A stretch of DNA of 64,000 nt from Hybos culiciformis (lineage: Eukaryota > Arthropoda > Insecta > Diptera > Hybotidae), in assembly GCA_964007475.1 (NCBI GenBank), contig OZ023274.1:8308001-8372000 (forward strand), written 5' to 3'. Every line of letters starts with the position of its first letter. Position 1 is the stretch's first letter. Shown here piece after piece: positions 24,380 through 38,500 of the stretch. The notes under the pieces are model-generated. The model had not been told where the DNA came from. It worked only from the letters and a program-made list of their open reading frames with translations, and did no database searches. The translations under genes and the position numbers were made by a program.

Positions 24380-27300
24380 CAACTAAATTTTTGAAAGAAA
24401 TAACTATCTAAATAAAGTTTAGATTTAATAATGTCTTAAATTATAAGTAAATATTATTTTCTAAGAATTTTTTAATATAAATTCTTCAAACCCCCTGTTT
24501 TGAAATTTATACTATCAAACCCTAAAGAATCATAAAACTTGGCTATCTGAAAATATTTTTGATTGTTTTAACTTGACAAAATTGTAACATTATCTGGCAA
24601 ATCTTAAAGTTAAATTAAAAGAAATCTATAATAAATAATAAAATATAACAAATGTTTGTATTTATGTGTGCTTTCTCTGAAACTATTCAGTGAATTTCGT
24701 TAAAATGCTGTACACTGCGACTTTAGGGTCAAATAAGGACATTAAGCCTTAAATAATCGCCTAGCCGTCAAAATCTATCCAGCTATTTCGGATATGATAT
24801 TGTATCTCTAGGATTGTTGTATTTAAGTATAATGAGCTTAATTTTCTAGTTAAAATTATAAAAGAAAAAGAAAAATTTGTTATTTTTTCACCTAGGAATT
24901 TTAAATGATTATTAACCTCAAGAGTCAAGAAAGGAAAGACAGTTTTGATTTATTCAATGTAGAGTGGCCGTGTATAGCTAGACGAAAATTTTATTCATAT
25001 CACGAATTATTTGAAACTTTTTCAAGATGTTGATAATAATAAATTAATTTTTTCGTGTAAAATAAAATTCTGTAAGATAAATTTATTTAAATAGTCAAAA
25101 AATATATTAAAATAAAATATGAGGTAATTTTTATTGAATATTTTGAAAGCATAACATTAAATTTGAGTACAGAAAATAAATATAATTTTCATTGTTGTTT
25201 ATATTGTTATAAAAGATAAAAATTAATAGTAGTCAGTCAATAAATGATAAATATAATTTAACAATTGATAATTAAATATTAAAAAATCATTCCCGTAAGC
25301 TGAAAATAGGCTTGTTTTTCTTTATTTTACTAAAAATTGGATGAAAGCTAAAAATACTAAAACCAGACGTAAATCTTAGAGACCTGCTATTTAACTGAAA
25401 AACTAAACAATCGCTGGCTCAGTGCAATAAAGGGACATCTTGAAAGTATAAAGAGAATATGAAACCTAAACTTAAATTTTTAGTTTTTTTCTTAAAGTAA
25501 AAAAGGTTTTAAACATGAAAAGTAATAGGCGAAATAATTTAATTTATCATAATATGGTTAAATAAAAGTATATTAAGTATAGTATACATACAACAAGTGT
25601 CGTAAAAAATAATTACCATATATTTTTTATGGTTTTTTGAAAGATAACCCTTTACTGTACCAAATTTATTGAAGTATTTTTTAACTTCAGTGGGATTTTC
25701 AATTTTGAGCGAAGATTAATAAAATAGAACAAATATGAGATTGAAAGAAATTTGATTGATTTTTTTTATTGGTTTTGAATTTTTATCTTGTTATATCAAA
25801 AAAAAATATTTTTTTTTTAAATTTATGTAAAATAATATTATAAATAACATTTATAATATTTTTTTTCATTATTCTTTATTTAACCAATTAATATGCATAG
25901 GGAATTTACAATAAACTATGAAACCTAAAAATTTAGTCGTCCCAATATTGCACTATGCCAACCATATGATTTGGGGAATTCTTTCGAGTTTACGTAGTGT
26001 AGGTGCATCTTCTTTTACTAAATACAAATAAATGTAGCCTTCCAATTCATTCTGATTTGGTTTTAAAAATTCCATTCGAGCTAAAATTAAACTGAATAAT
26101 TATTAATTTTCATCTAAGTATGTTAGATTAAATTTAAAATCGGAATTAGATACTTAGAATTGCCACTATTCTAAGCTTCTGAATTAAAAAAAAAAAATTT
26201 GAAGTTCATCGAAAAAACAATCAATTTAATTTTTTGCTTATTTTATATAACTACGACCTAAAATCAAGCAAAATAAATTCAGTAGTTGTGTGTTAAAAAA
26301 TAAATAAAATAAAACATAATATCAATATGTATTCTTAAAACTATGGATAGTATAAATAAAAAAAAATAAAAAATTAAAAAAAAATCATAAATGTTGATAA
26401 ATCAAATTAATACTTATAAACATAAACTTATATTATAATGCTTCTCTAAAATTTAAATTAAACTTAAAACAAATAAATAGTAAAAAAAAAGATATAGAAA
26501 TATAAAGTGCCTAAAATTAATTATTTTTTTAAAATAAAGTCATAAAAAATGTATATTATATAATTATAATAAAAAAATATTGTAAAAAATAAATATGTTT
26601 TATATTATTGATTATATATAAAATATTGTAAAAAGAATTTAAAAAAATAATAAATTCACATTTTTTATTGTTGGCTCTACTAACAAATTAAGTTATTCAA
26701 TAATCTCAATGAAGCAGCTAAAGTAAATCATAATAAATATTTATAGAAGTAGTAAATGTTTTGTACATTTTTTAAAATAATATTTGCCAAGTTCTAATGT
26801 GAATATTAATAAATGCAAAAACAATTACATTTTCCTTATAAATTATTTACTTACTCTACAATTTGTCTCAATATTTTTACTAACATTTATTAACATTAAA
26901 CTGAATGTAAAATGTTCTGAAGTGTACTTTTAATTAATTGTACCCTTTTTTTTTGTTTTATTGAAGTTTATTTTACAATATTTTTTATTTGAATTAAGTT
27001 GACTTAAGTTTTTTAATATTTAAAAAAAAAATCCACAATTTTTTGTTGTCCTTCATACATTATACCTACCTGGTACGCACCTATTTTTTTTCCGGAACTG
27101 TCAGATTCTTTCCACTTATCAAATATGAAAAACACTTTTAGAAGTGAAGATTTGCACTTATATTTCCAGAAATATTTTTAGGTGCGAACAAGGCATAACA
27201 CAGTAACAATATATAAACAAAACAAATATTTGTGGTGAAAAAGGTTAGTTTAATGTGCAAAATATTTCGGAGAATTTCTTTAAGTTTATTACATATGAAC

Positions 27301-30300
27301 TTTTGAGCATATCGTTGGTTCTCAGGAAGAACTGACCAACTACTAATATCTCAGTTTTTATCGGTTTCTTATACATTCAATTCAATCTTCAATTTAGCCG
27401 ATTCTTAAATACTTATGCTAACGGTTCAAATGGATATCAATTAAAATTTGACTTGAAAGCAAACAAAATATAAACTATTGGAAACTTTCAATTCTATTGT
27501 CAAAATTATTCTACATTTTTAAAAATCAGAAAATCTTTTTTATTTTCTTATAACTTTTTATTTCTTTTTTATTATTTGTTTTTTTTTTTCTTTAGATATT
27601 TTAGCTGCTTTGTGAAAATTACCCTTTTAGCCTTTTACATATTTTTAAATAAATGTATATTGTATTGTATATATAGTAAAATTCGTACTGAGTTTTAATT
27701 TTAATTTGTAATAAAATAAGCGTATAAATATAATTTGTTAGTACGGGGTTTTTTCTATAATTTTTTTTTAGTTTTTTTTTTTTATTTATATTTATATTGT
27801 ATATAAACGAATATTATATATTTAAAATATGTATAAAACAGAATATGTGAAATTCATACATATAGTAAAAGAATTTAAAAAAAAAAAAATTATACCTAAA
27901 TTATTTGTAGAATTTTGTTTTGTGTAAGCAAACATTAATAAAATAGGAAAATAAATTTTTTAGGATAGTAAACTCACAATTTAATAAAAAAAATATAGGA
28001 ATATATACGTATGTATATAAATATGTACATTCACATAAATATATGAATATATTTTATGAGTGCAAAAATATTTATATGTATGTATTTATGTATAAATGTG
28101 TATATTACATCCTATATATAATATACAATCATATATAATTAATATATTATGTTATGTTCATCATACAGCATAAAAAATATATGCAATTTTTTTTTCTTTT
28201 TAAATATTAATGTCAATCAATACGCGGTGTTTTTTTTATTTTCGATAATTATACCCTTCTTAATCAGAATATAAAGTACATGATTAACAAAATTTTAAAA
28301 AAATATTTTTTTTCTTCTAAATATCAAAATTTTATATTTTTCTAATATCAAAATAAAAATTTATCGACAAATTTATGTTTAAATATTTAGTGATATTATG
28401 GAATTGATTTAATGAGTCTGCTAAGATGTTATTCTTTAAGAATGCAAAGTTTGCAAACAATCTTATTCTTAAAAATAATTCGAATAACAATTTTTTCTTT
28501 TGAATGAAAAAAATTTCAAATTAATCTGTATTATTCTGATTTCTGCGAGAAATAACAACAAATTGACAACAATTCTTTTTTTTTTTTCAATTTTACTCAA
28601 GCTTACAGACGAAATGCATGTTATGCATAATGAAATTCGGACTCTGATCGTGAATTACAAGAATAAAAGTAAATCAAAGTTTGTTTACATAAGTAGTGTG
28701 TAAATTAAAATTAATGACTGAATGTACACTATGAGTAAACAATTAATTGATTTTTTTTTTTTTAATTTTAATGTTAAATACAAAAATTTAAAATGTTTAT
28801 AATTTTACAATAAACACTATTGTGGATTGTATCTTTTGAACTTTATTTATAATACATGCGTTCCATGTTTTCGTTTTGTGAGTAATAACAACATTAATAT
28901 GTAACTAGTATAAAATCCTGAATCATAAATTTATAAATTATATATATACATAAATATATATTTTTTTAAATTAATTGATAATAATAATTGCATTGTAAAA
29001 AAATATAATAAAAAGTAAAAATAATTTCTTGTAGTGATAACTGAAATTCCTTTTCAAATTCTTATTAATTTGCCTAATGTTTTTTATTTAACATCCACTA
29101 GATTTTATTTAATTTTTTTTTTTCATACTTTGGTAGCCGATTAAGAATACAAAGATCAAAAAAAAAATTTTCGATCAGAAGCCAATGATTTTTCCAATTT
29201 ATTTTTTTATTAATTTCCTGATTGTAAAAATACAAAAAAAAAAAAATATAAGTTGTTATTATGTTTATGTATTTCGATTTGATCGTAAAAAAGTTCGAAA
29301 ATGCTGTTCTCAAATTGTATTTTGAAAAAATTCAGTGAATATGTAGTTCTATTTTTTCACTTGCATGGAATGTAGAATAGAATTTTCGAACAATTCTAAA
29401 ATCGAATTCTATCATTGAATAAATAATAACACCCTTCAATAATTTAGTCGCATTGGCTTCTGAATGACTTTTAAAAGCATAGTACTTAAATTACACTTTT
29501 TATGAAAAAATAAAAAATATATAAAAGTATGTAATTGTTTCCAAATTGATGAAAATTTTTCATTAGCGCTTGCTTGTAATTATTGATCCAGAATTGAGAA
29601 TAACATGGGACATTAGAATCATACGATTAAAAAAAAATATAAGTATATATAATAGATTATTTTCATAAATTGAGGTACTAGGCTTTTTCCAATTAATTTT
29701 TTATTCTAATTTTTAACTTTGTTGATATTTTTTTATCGAAATATCAAAAAAAAAAAAAAATACTAACAAAATATAAAGCCAAACCCTTTTGAAAAAAAAA
29801 AATAGCTAAGTAAAATAAATAAATAATTTATATAAATTTAGTATATAATTTTGATCTTTCTAATAATATTATAAGAATATCAAATTCGTTAATTTTTCTA
29901 TACACATGTATATGTTTTTTTTTTTTTTTTTTTATTTAATAAAGAATATTTTTGTTTTTATGATTAAATATTGAATTAAACAAAATTAAAGATCAATTTT
30001 CATTATAACACAAGAAATTGAATGAAAATAGTAGGTAAATGAGTTTGACTGAACTTACGATAAGTTTGATTTGGCTTATCTAAAGATATTATTGGTAAAC
30101 ATTTCATCGGAAAACTCCCCGGTACCATTACTCAGCCAGTCCAAGGTTCTTATGATAAATGGATTTTCTTTTACTTTTGCGATCGTAATCCATAGTAACC
30201 CCCCCCAACAACGGATTCTATGTAATGCAATTTAAATAGAAAACAAATAAAAGTAATGTTAATGCAAGAATAATTTATTTACAACAATTATTGCTTGAAA

Positions 30301-32340
30301 TTATTATGATATTGCTTTCTGTACTTTTAGCAATATCATTGCCCAGAAATTATCACAAGTTCCAGGGCAATCAATTCACGTAAAAAAATCTCTTGGGGGG
30401 AAAAACGAAAAATTGTAAATTTAAATAAAAAAAAAAAAAAATTCAGTGAAAAATGATATAGTGGGAAATGATCTTTATAATTTTGTGATAAAAGAAAAAC
30501 ATTACTTTTAGGATATTTTAAATTTTATTTATTTTTTAATTTCATTCTTGCAAATTAATTTTTTAAGCTTTACATACATGTAGTATGTATAATACAAAAA
30601 AAAAAATATAAATAATACAAAAAAGTAGTTTTTTTTTTTTCTTGTTTTTATTATTAATAAATTATTAATATTATTATCTACAAAATAGAAAGAAAAAAAT
30701 CGTTTTTGTTTTTAATTTTTTTTTTTTATTTTTATTTTTAAAAAATAATTTTAATTAAATAAATAAAATATTTTGAAAACATGTTATGTAATGTAAGAAT
30801 TGTTTTTTTTTTTTTTTTTTTATGGAAATAGAAACTTGATTTTAACAAAAAAAAAAAAAAAAAATACAACTAAATTAAATAAGAAAAATAAAAACTTTGA
30901 TCAATGAACATTAAAAATAAAAAAAATAATTAAAGTGTTAAGATTAAGTATACAAACGCACAAAAAAAAAAAATATTAAAAAAGTTAAAAATTTCAATAA
31001 TTGAAATGAAATTCTGTTAACTTGAAAAATTTGAAACTTATCATCGTATCCTTTTTGTCAAAATTATTAAATATTTCATATTTTGTTACTTTTAAAAAAC
31101 AGTTTCAATTTTCTTATTTCCGTTTATAAACGTTTTTTTTTTTTATTTGTATTTATATGATTATGATTGCCAAGTAGTATAAATATTAGGTTTTTATATA
31201 TCGATTTTGTGTAAAAATACTTGATAAGGTAAATAAATAATAATATGTATCCACAAGTGTCCATAAGTCCATAAGTGACCTCTGAACTATGAGCTGTCGA
31301 TTTGATTAGCGAAACAAATTGGATTGATATCTCATTACCTGTGAAAGTGTAAAGAGGTGGACGGACAAAGTGAGAACAATAAAAATGGTTTTTAAAAAAT
31401 AACTAATTTTTGCAAACAACTATTTCAACTAATTCAAAAAATAATTTGGAAAATAAAATTATTTATTCACTTGAAAGACTATTTTGTCACAAAATTCGAT
31501 ATATTTTCGATATAACCCATTTATTGCAATTTTTGAGAAAAAATAATTATTCGAGTTGTAATAAATTTATAAAAATAATTTTTTTTTTGTACAAAAAATT
31601 TTTAAAAAGAAGTCAGTAATGGTTTAAATTTTTTTTTTCATATTAGAATTACGCTTGGATTATAATATAACGAACAAACTAAACTCTGAGATTCCAAAAA
31701 GAATAAAAATATAAAAATTTTCTTCTTTCATGAAAATCATTAATAATTTCATTTGTAATTCAATTTTAAATTTAACAAAAAATAAATAATAACAAGGATG
31801 ATATTGTTTTAGCGTAAATATATTACTAAAAATTTCTGATATTATTTCTTAATTTTTCAGATAATTAATTTGTATTGATCGAATCCAAAAGGCATATTAA
31901 ATTTACTCTTTGCCTTCGGCAGATATTTTTTTTTTTTTTTTTTTTTTAATTTATATTAACTTAATTATGTTGTGTTATGTATAAAAATGTATAAAAAAGA
32001 CAAGCATGATACACATTGATTTTTATTTTATTTTACAATGTAACAAACTTTAAAAATAAAAAAAAAAAAAATTAGATAGGTTATTTATGTATAAATTAAT
32101 TATGAATTCATTAATTATATTCTTATAACATTTTAGTTTAAAATCTATTTTATATTACTTTACTGTGTTCTTTAATGTACATACAATAAGAATATATATT
32201 GTCTCCTCTCCTACTGGGAAGGAAAATATTTTTGAATTTATAACTCAATATCGTAAAAATTAATGAACATTGTATGAAAACTAACTTTTGCTGAAACTTT
32301 TGATACGTTAATATCTCTTTGAATTATTTACTAATATTAA

Positions 32341-32830
32341 ATTAAATGAAATAAAAATTTATTTAATTTAAAATAATTACGAAAAAAAACTAAATGAACT
32401 CAAATTTCAAAAGATTTTCAAAAACATTTCAATCAAATTATTTAAAAAAAAAAAATTCAACAACTTCTTGTATTTTAAAATATTTCATTTTCAAAACTTT
32501 GTTTTATTTATATCTTAATGGTTTTCTGTAGCTAAAATGGAAAATTAATTTAATTTTGTATTGTAATTGTAATTACGTGAAAAAATGTCGATCATCACAT
32601 ACACTATTATAGCAAAGCGAGAAAACTTAATAACATTAAATCTATGAAAGAGATTAAAAAGGGTTTCTTCTACGAACATTTTGATTCATCTCAGAAAATT
32701 ATTTAAGAAAAAAATCACATAAAACAAATAATTAAACTACATAATTAGAATCTCTAAGTCAATAGCAAATTCGTTCCACGATAATGGGTAAGGCCCAAAA
32801 AATTAAGATCTTGAATATGTAAAGCTTAAT
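32341..32830. repeat. Diverged direct duplication, copy 1
   Basis: Several blocks recur in the same order and orientation 1.8 kb downstream. They include AATTACGAAAAAAAA, AAACATTTCAATCAAATTA, TTTCTTCTACGAACA, GATTCATCTCAG and AATTAAGATCTTGAATATGT. Copy 1 has about 120 nt (near 32535-32655) that copy 2 lacks. Confidence 0.8.
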
Positions 32831-34235
32831 GTTGTTTTTTTTTTCGACAAACAACTTTTACATAATAAATAGAATTGGAAAATCAACATAAGATTAAAAT
32901 GTAGATTTTGGAAAAAAGTTCTATTAGGAGGTATTAGAATGTGATGATCGATATGTAGAAAAATTCAATCAATTTGTAATAATTACTTTTTCAGCCAAAA
33001 AAATTATATTTTTTTTTTATTTACAATACTTGATAAACTTGATAGATTGATTTGAGAGTCCACTCAATCTTTTGGATTTACATTATGTGTGCATAGGTTT
33101 TGAAAATATTATATTATAATAAAATATTTTTTAAAATATTTATAAAAACAACGAGCTCTAATATCAAAAATTATTTAAAATATTCTAAAGATTATATGAC
33201 GACGGAACTTAAAAAGAAACAATTAGGATTACCAAAAGTGTGAGCTGACTTTTTGTCTATTTTAAATTTAATGCATCAATTTTTTATTAAAAATTCCTGG
33301 TTAAAGAAAAAGTTTCAAATTTTCATAGTAAAACAGGGCTACAAAAATATTTAATTTGGTTAATTTTAAATATTATATTTTTTTTTGTTAAAAAAAATGA
33401 GTTTATGTTACTCGATTTATAATTTACAATTAAATCAGATTTCTTTTTTTTTTTTTTTTCTGTAATTAATTTTAAATAAAATTTTGTCAAAAAAAAAAAA
33501 TAATTATATGAATTTTTTGTTTTTTTACTTTTGTTAATAGTTTAAAGTTAAAACTTTAAATATATATATATATATTTTTTTTAATTTAATTTGAGCTTAA
33601 ATGAAAAGAAAATAAACTGGAAAACTAAGTAAAAAAACTTTGTAAATAGAAAAAAAAAAACATTTTTTTTTTCCAACAATGTAAAATAATTGAAATAAAC
33701 AAAAATATTAAATTTGAATATATATATATAAAAATAAATAAAATTTATGTAATTAAAAAAAGCTAATTATATTACAAAATAAACTATCTATAATGGAAAG
33801 ATAAAAAAAAAAAAAAAATAGATTTAAAATTTGCTGTTATTACATAAAATAAAAAGTTTTTGATTGAAATACTTATGACAAAATAAAAAAAATAAAAAAA
33901 AAAAAAAAATATGAAAAACAAAAAAATTGAAAAATAAAAATCGAAAAAGCAGAAATAAATCTTGTTTTCTTTTATTTTTCAGTTTCCGAAGTAATTATCA
34001 TGTGACACTCATCAATAAGGCGAAAGATACAAAAAAAAAAGGATTGTTTCTCCTAATTATTCTATACATATTTTCCAATTGTAGGTTGAATTTTCCAATG
34101 TAATTAGCTTATTTGTTTAAATTCCAATGAAGTAACAATTATTCAATTGACTAAATAGAGAAAATGATGTCAGTGTATTTATAATATTTGCTATTGAACA
34201 TATTCCAATTTAAATTCACATCAGACTTCCTTATG

Positions 34236-34590
34236 CTAAATAAATATGTAATTACGAAAAAAAATTAAATGATTTTTTTTTTAAAAACATTTCAATCAAA
34301 TTATTTCAAAATTATTCAACAAGTTTATATGTTAAAATGTTTCATTTTAAAAACTGTGTTTTATTTATATTTTTTAATGGTTTTTTTATATCCCTAACTT
34401 AATCCTAATACAATACACAGATTTCTTCTACGAACAATTCGATTCATCTCAGCAAATTATTTAATAAAATCATTTTAATTCCATAACATGATTATATACT
34501 TTTAATCACAAAAGTCAATAGAAATTTGTTCCAAGGTATTCGGTAAAGTCCGAATAATTAAGATCTTGAATATGTAAGACTAAAAGGGTT
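34236..34590. repeat. Diverged direct duplication, copy 2
   Basis: Matches 32341-32830 block by block with scattered substitutions and one internal deletion. It ends about 260 nt beyond the 3' end of the DUSP19-like gene, reading that gene's strand. Confidence 0.8.
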
Positions 34591-34847
34591 TAACTTTTTT
34601 TTCTAAACCTAAAATAATTAATTTAATAAATAAATTATATTACTTCAATTATAATTATTTTATTTACAATAATTATGTTAACAATTAATTTAAAACTATA
34701 AAATTATTTGTTCTGAAAATTATTTAAAAAAAAACCCAAAAAAATTAAATAAATTTATGTGAGTTATGTTTGCGACTTAAAAAAGTTATTTATAGAGATA
34801 AATATTATTGAATTTCTTATTGAAAAAATTATCATACTGTAGATCTC

Positions 34848-35456
34848 TCAATTTTTCAAATATTTTATATTATCTAAGTTTTTCAAAAACTTTACAAATC
34901 CTGAATTTGGTTGTATGCAGGGTCGTTTAGATTTAACTAATTTATAACTTTCGTCATAGCTCAAATTGAGCTCTATTATTAAGTAGCCAATTACGATAGA
35001 AGCACTTCTGGAAACACCTGCATTACAATGAACTAAAACATTTCCATGACATAAAGATTTTTTTATAAATTTAATGGCTAAATTAAAAACAGATTCCAAA
35101 TCAGTTTCCGGTAAATCTAAACAAGGTAAGAATATCGTTATGGGTTCAAAATTTGCACCGACATCTGGTGTTTCTATTCCAATGCTTAAAATATGAGTTA
35201 TTTTTAAATTTAATATATTTTCAATATTTACTGAATCTTGCGAACCTAAAAATAAATTACTTTTATTTTGACTTATTATTAAAGCAGGGATCAAATCTGG
35301 TTTCGTATCTATGACATATCCATGGGATTTTTCATCTTGAATTTCTTTCGTACCAAATTTATTTTCAAGAAATTTTCTACCATCACATTGAGTTATTTTG
35401 GTTTCGGTGGGTTTAAGAACTTCACGTTTTTTTTTTAAATTTTCCAAAAAACTCAT
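34848..35456 (-). CDS. DUSP19-like dual-specificity phosphatase
   Basis: Single-exon, 202-aa atypical dual-specificity protein phosphatase that removes phosphate from Ser/Thr and Tyr; its vertebrate relative DUSP19 acts on the JNK pathway. The catalytic P-loop HCNAGVSRSAS is intact (Cys at ~144, Arg at ~150 from this Met), as is the general-acid Asp in LDLPETD. The DUSP signatures LFLGSQD and THILSIGIE are also present, and no MAP-kinase-binding rhodanese domain is seen. Length is close to human DUSP19 (217 aa). I start at the ATG giving MSFLENLKK, which matches where family members start; the frame is open eight codons further only with a GTG. The gene begins 76 nt after the stop of the PUSL1-like gene on the same strand, with no AATAAA between them, so a shared transcript is possible. 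Confidence 0.88.
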   Translation of the reverse strand: MSFLENLKKKREVLKPTETKITQCDGRKFLENKFGTKEIQDEKSHGYVIDTKPDLIPALIISQNKSNLFLGSQDSVNIENILNLKITHILSIGIETPDVGANFEPITIFLPCLDLPETDLESVFNLAIKFIKKSLCHGNVLVHCNAGVSRSASIVIGYLIIELNLSYDESYKLVKSKRPCIQPNSGFVKFLKNLDNIKYLKN

Positions 35457-35532
35457 TTCGAAATTAAATATATTATTCACCTAACAAAAGTACACAATTG
35501 CACTATCAGAAGTAATATACTAGAATTTTTTT

Positions 35533-38500
35533 TTATGAAGTAAATTTTAAATCACTTTCATCGTAATGAACTTTAGCTAAATATAATGCAAATGCTGGAG
35601 CTATTACAACTTTTGGATGCCATGTATTTTTTGATGGTATCGTTAGCATTTCATAAATATCTTTTTCTGAAATTAAGCCGGTACCAAGAGCAATTAAACT
35701 GCCAACGATTCTCCGAACCTTAAACAAAAAAAATAACATTATTTATTTTAAAATCAAAATTTTATTAACTATCGTTTAAATAATTTTTTAATCATCCCTA
35801 ATTAACTATTTTTGCCCAGAAACTTCTTCTGACAATAAGATGCTTTCCCAAAACTAATAACTCTGAATTTCAACGTAATCGTTGTAGCTTTTAATACATA
35901 GGATTTTGAATAAAAAAAACTCAATTAGTTATAATTACCTAGTAGGAACATATTTAATGAAAAGAAAATTGTTAAAAATTTTAATTTTGGGCTTTAATTG
36001 AAATTTTTTTTATTATTTTCTTTTTTATTTCATTTAAAGCTTTGTAAATTAAGATATTTTCATAATTTTCATAACTTTTTCCCACTAAAATTAAGTTATC
36101 AAACCTGTTTGTATAAAAAAGTTCTTCCAGTTATTTCAATATTATAATAATTATAAGTTTCTTGAGATTTTTCTAATTCATAATAATTGATTGGTGGCAC
36201 ACTTTCCTTTATCGTTATAGACGATATTGATCTTACACAAAATCTAGGTCGATTCTAGAAAAAAAAATGGAATGAGTAAATGATTGAAAACTTAACGTAA
36301 ATGAATGTCTCACCTGCCGTTCTTTTTCTTTGGAAGTGCTCATAAATGTTCTAAAATCATGTTTGCCAATAAATAATTTTGAAGACTTTTCCAAAGAATT
36401 TATGTCAAAATTTCGATTCCTGTCAAAGTTAAATATAGGAAGTTGTATTTGTACCAATCTTCTAGGAAGTTTAATTTAGTTTTTCAAATCGTTTACTTAT
36501 CGAATTCAAATCAGAGATAAGGAAGGGATTTCCATAAACTGATATATTTAATAAAATTATCAAAATAAAAATTCAAGCTGGCTTTTGCATTCATTCTTAA
36601 TGTTAAACTTCTCAAGTGTACTAATCCCACTACCGAGATCCTTATAGATTCATTTGTATATATGCTTATCGAATTTTCTTCTTCTATTTTTAATTTACTT
36701 TTTTCTCTTTTGATAAAATCTTAATGAAGAAGTTTTTGCTGGAATTTAGTGTGGGCATTAGGTAATCGATTTTATCTTTTCTTTTCTGAGCTTTCGTGAT
36801 TGTAAGATCTGATTTTGAATGCGTTTGCTTGATTCAATCTAAGCGGAGTTACACACGCAATGGTTTTAGATCCATCTGGGAGTACTGATGAAAGTATTAA
36901 AATTATGTTTAAAGGCAATGCATTAATTATTTTATCAAGTCTCATCCAAAAACCTGCTTGACATTAATGAGAGAAAAGAAAACAAATAGAAATGAGAGTA
37001 GCATGGAGGTTTAACCAATAAAAATCACCTCACAGATTCGAAATAAGAACCACAACCTTGCTTTTAAATTCATTCACAGAAACAAAATTGTTTTAAGGGC
37101 TAGAGGCAATATGAAATAAAAAAATTTATTTAGTAATACATTTAATTGTTTTTTTTCGTGAGTATATTCTTACTGAACATAAAGACAACGCTCCAAATCC
37201 TCAATAGGTATATATGATACAAAGTTTAAATTTTTCGCAATATAATTTTCAGTATTTTCTTTATTTTTTACGACTGCAAATCTATAAATATATGTTCTAG
37301 CCTGTAAATAAAAATAATTTAAAATAAATAATTTAAAAATATTAATGAAATTAGTTAAAATATCTTTAAATAAAAAGATTCAATAAATTTATGCCAGAAC
37401 GGGATGTTGAAGTATTCAACTTTATTAACCACTTTTATTTTATTACAACATATTGTTTATTTATGTTATAGTCTTTGAATCCTCCAAGTGATATCAAACT
37501 TTCACACAATGTGTATCTCGGCAAGCAAAGACCTTGCGGTTAGTGATTTTTTTTTAAACAGGTAGTAATCCGTGAAAACTGCGAAAAACCACGAAAATAA
37601 TAAATTAATTATCGTTGCTATCACGCGAAAATTATAAATTAGATTCATTCCCTACAAATTTGTGAATCTTATATCCCTCGCAACTTTTTAATCACAGAAA
37701 CCGAACATAGGTATATAATACCTACCTACTAGTTTAGTGTGCACTGGTGATTTTTAAAATGAAGCAACTATAAAATTGATATTGTGAGGAAGGATTTTTT
37801 TTGTGTTTACAAGTAAATATTTACTTTCTAGTGCGCAGTGAAAAAAGTCAGGCAACTTTTTAATTGCTAAACTATTTAGTTGCCTATAAAAAAAGTTGCT
37901 AGTGCACAGGAGCCCTTATAGTCAAATTAAAGTTTACCTTGGCACTATAACGACAATGAAATGATTCAGGTACATGAGATGTTTTCAAAACTCTAATATG
38001 ATAATTATGTTTGTTAAATATCCTGTTTAATAAAAGTGTTATACGCTCTGATGAATATACATCGTCCCGAGAATTTTGCAAATCAACATGAACTGTGGAA
38101 TTTAGAGCATGGACACCCGCATCGGTTCTAAAAAAAAAAGGAAAAAAATGTGGTTAAAAAAAGTTGATTTTTTAGATAAATAGTAGCTCTATTATGACTG
38201 CAACTTAATTATATTTATTTTTTTTGATATTGAACTAAGATCTAGGTCGTATTAACGCTTCACTTCATTAATTATTTAAACGTATGTAGTTCGACATTAT
38301 AGAAAGGCAACATTAACATTTTCTTTCCATGTTTCAATAGACAAATATATTCGGTTATAAATAATATATACCTATGTACCTAGATCAAATTGTTACAAAT
38401 ATTAACATAAGAAAAGCACATTTCTCAATTTGTACTCTGTAACATTAAACATTATTAAAATTAATTAAGAAGGTATGTACCTGCTTGACAAATGTACTGT

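Larger units (their letters stand above)
20137..34847. other. 14.7-kb gene-poor AT-rich region
   Basis: No coding exon, tRNA or other RNA gene was recognised. The left part should include the LARP4B 3' untranslated region. 20140-20560 is a mix of TATATG/CATATA-type repeats. 21238-21283 is a (TTA)n microsatellite. 24265-24380 and 27990-28150 are TA-rich simple repeats. Poly-A/T runs are everywhere. 32341-32830 and 34236-34590 are diverged copies of one another. The region could hold a long 3' UTR or a non-coding RNA, but the sequence alone does not show either. Confidence 0.5.

Noticed and set aside
30060..30400. A less AT-rich patch with a short open frame, considered as a possible exon
   Set aside because: It has no flanking splice pattern that extends it, no recognisable motif, and homopolymer C and A runs inside.
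35457..35480. Upstream extension of the DUSP19-like protein by eight codons
   Set aside because: It would begin at GTG. The in-frame ATG at 35456 matches the expected family start, so the shorter form was chosen.
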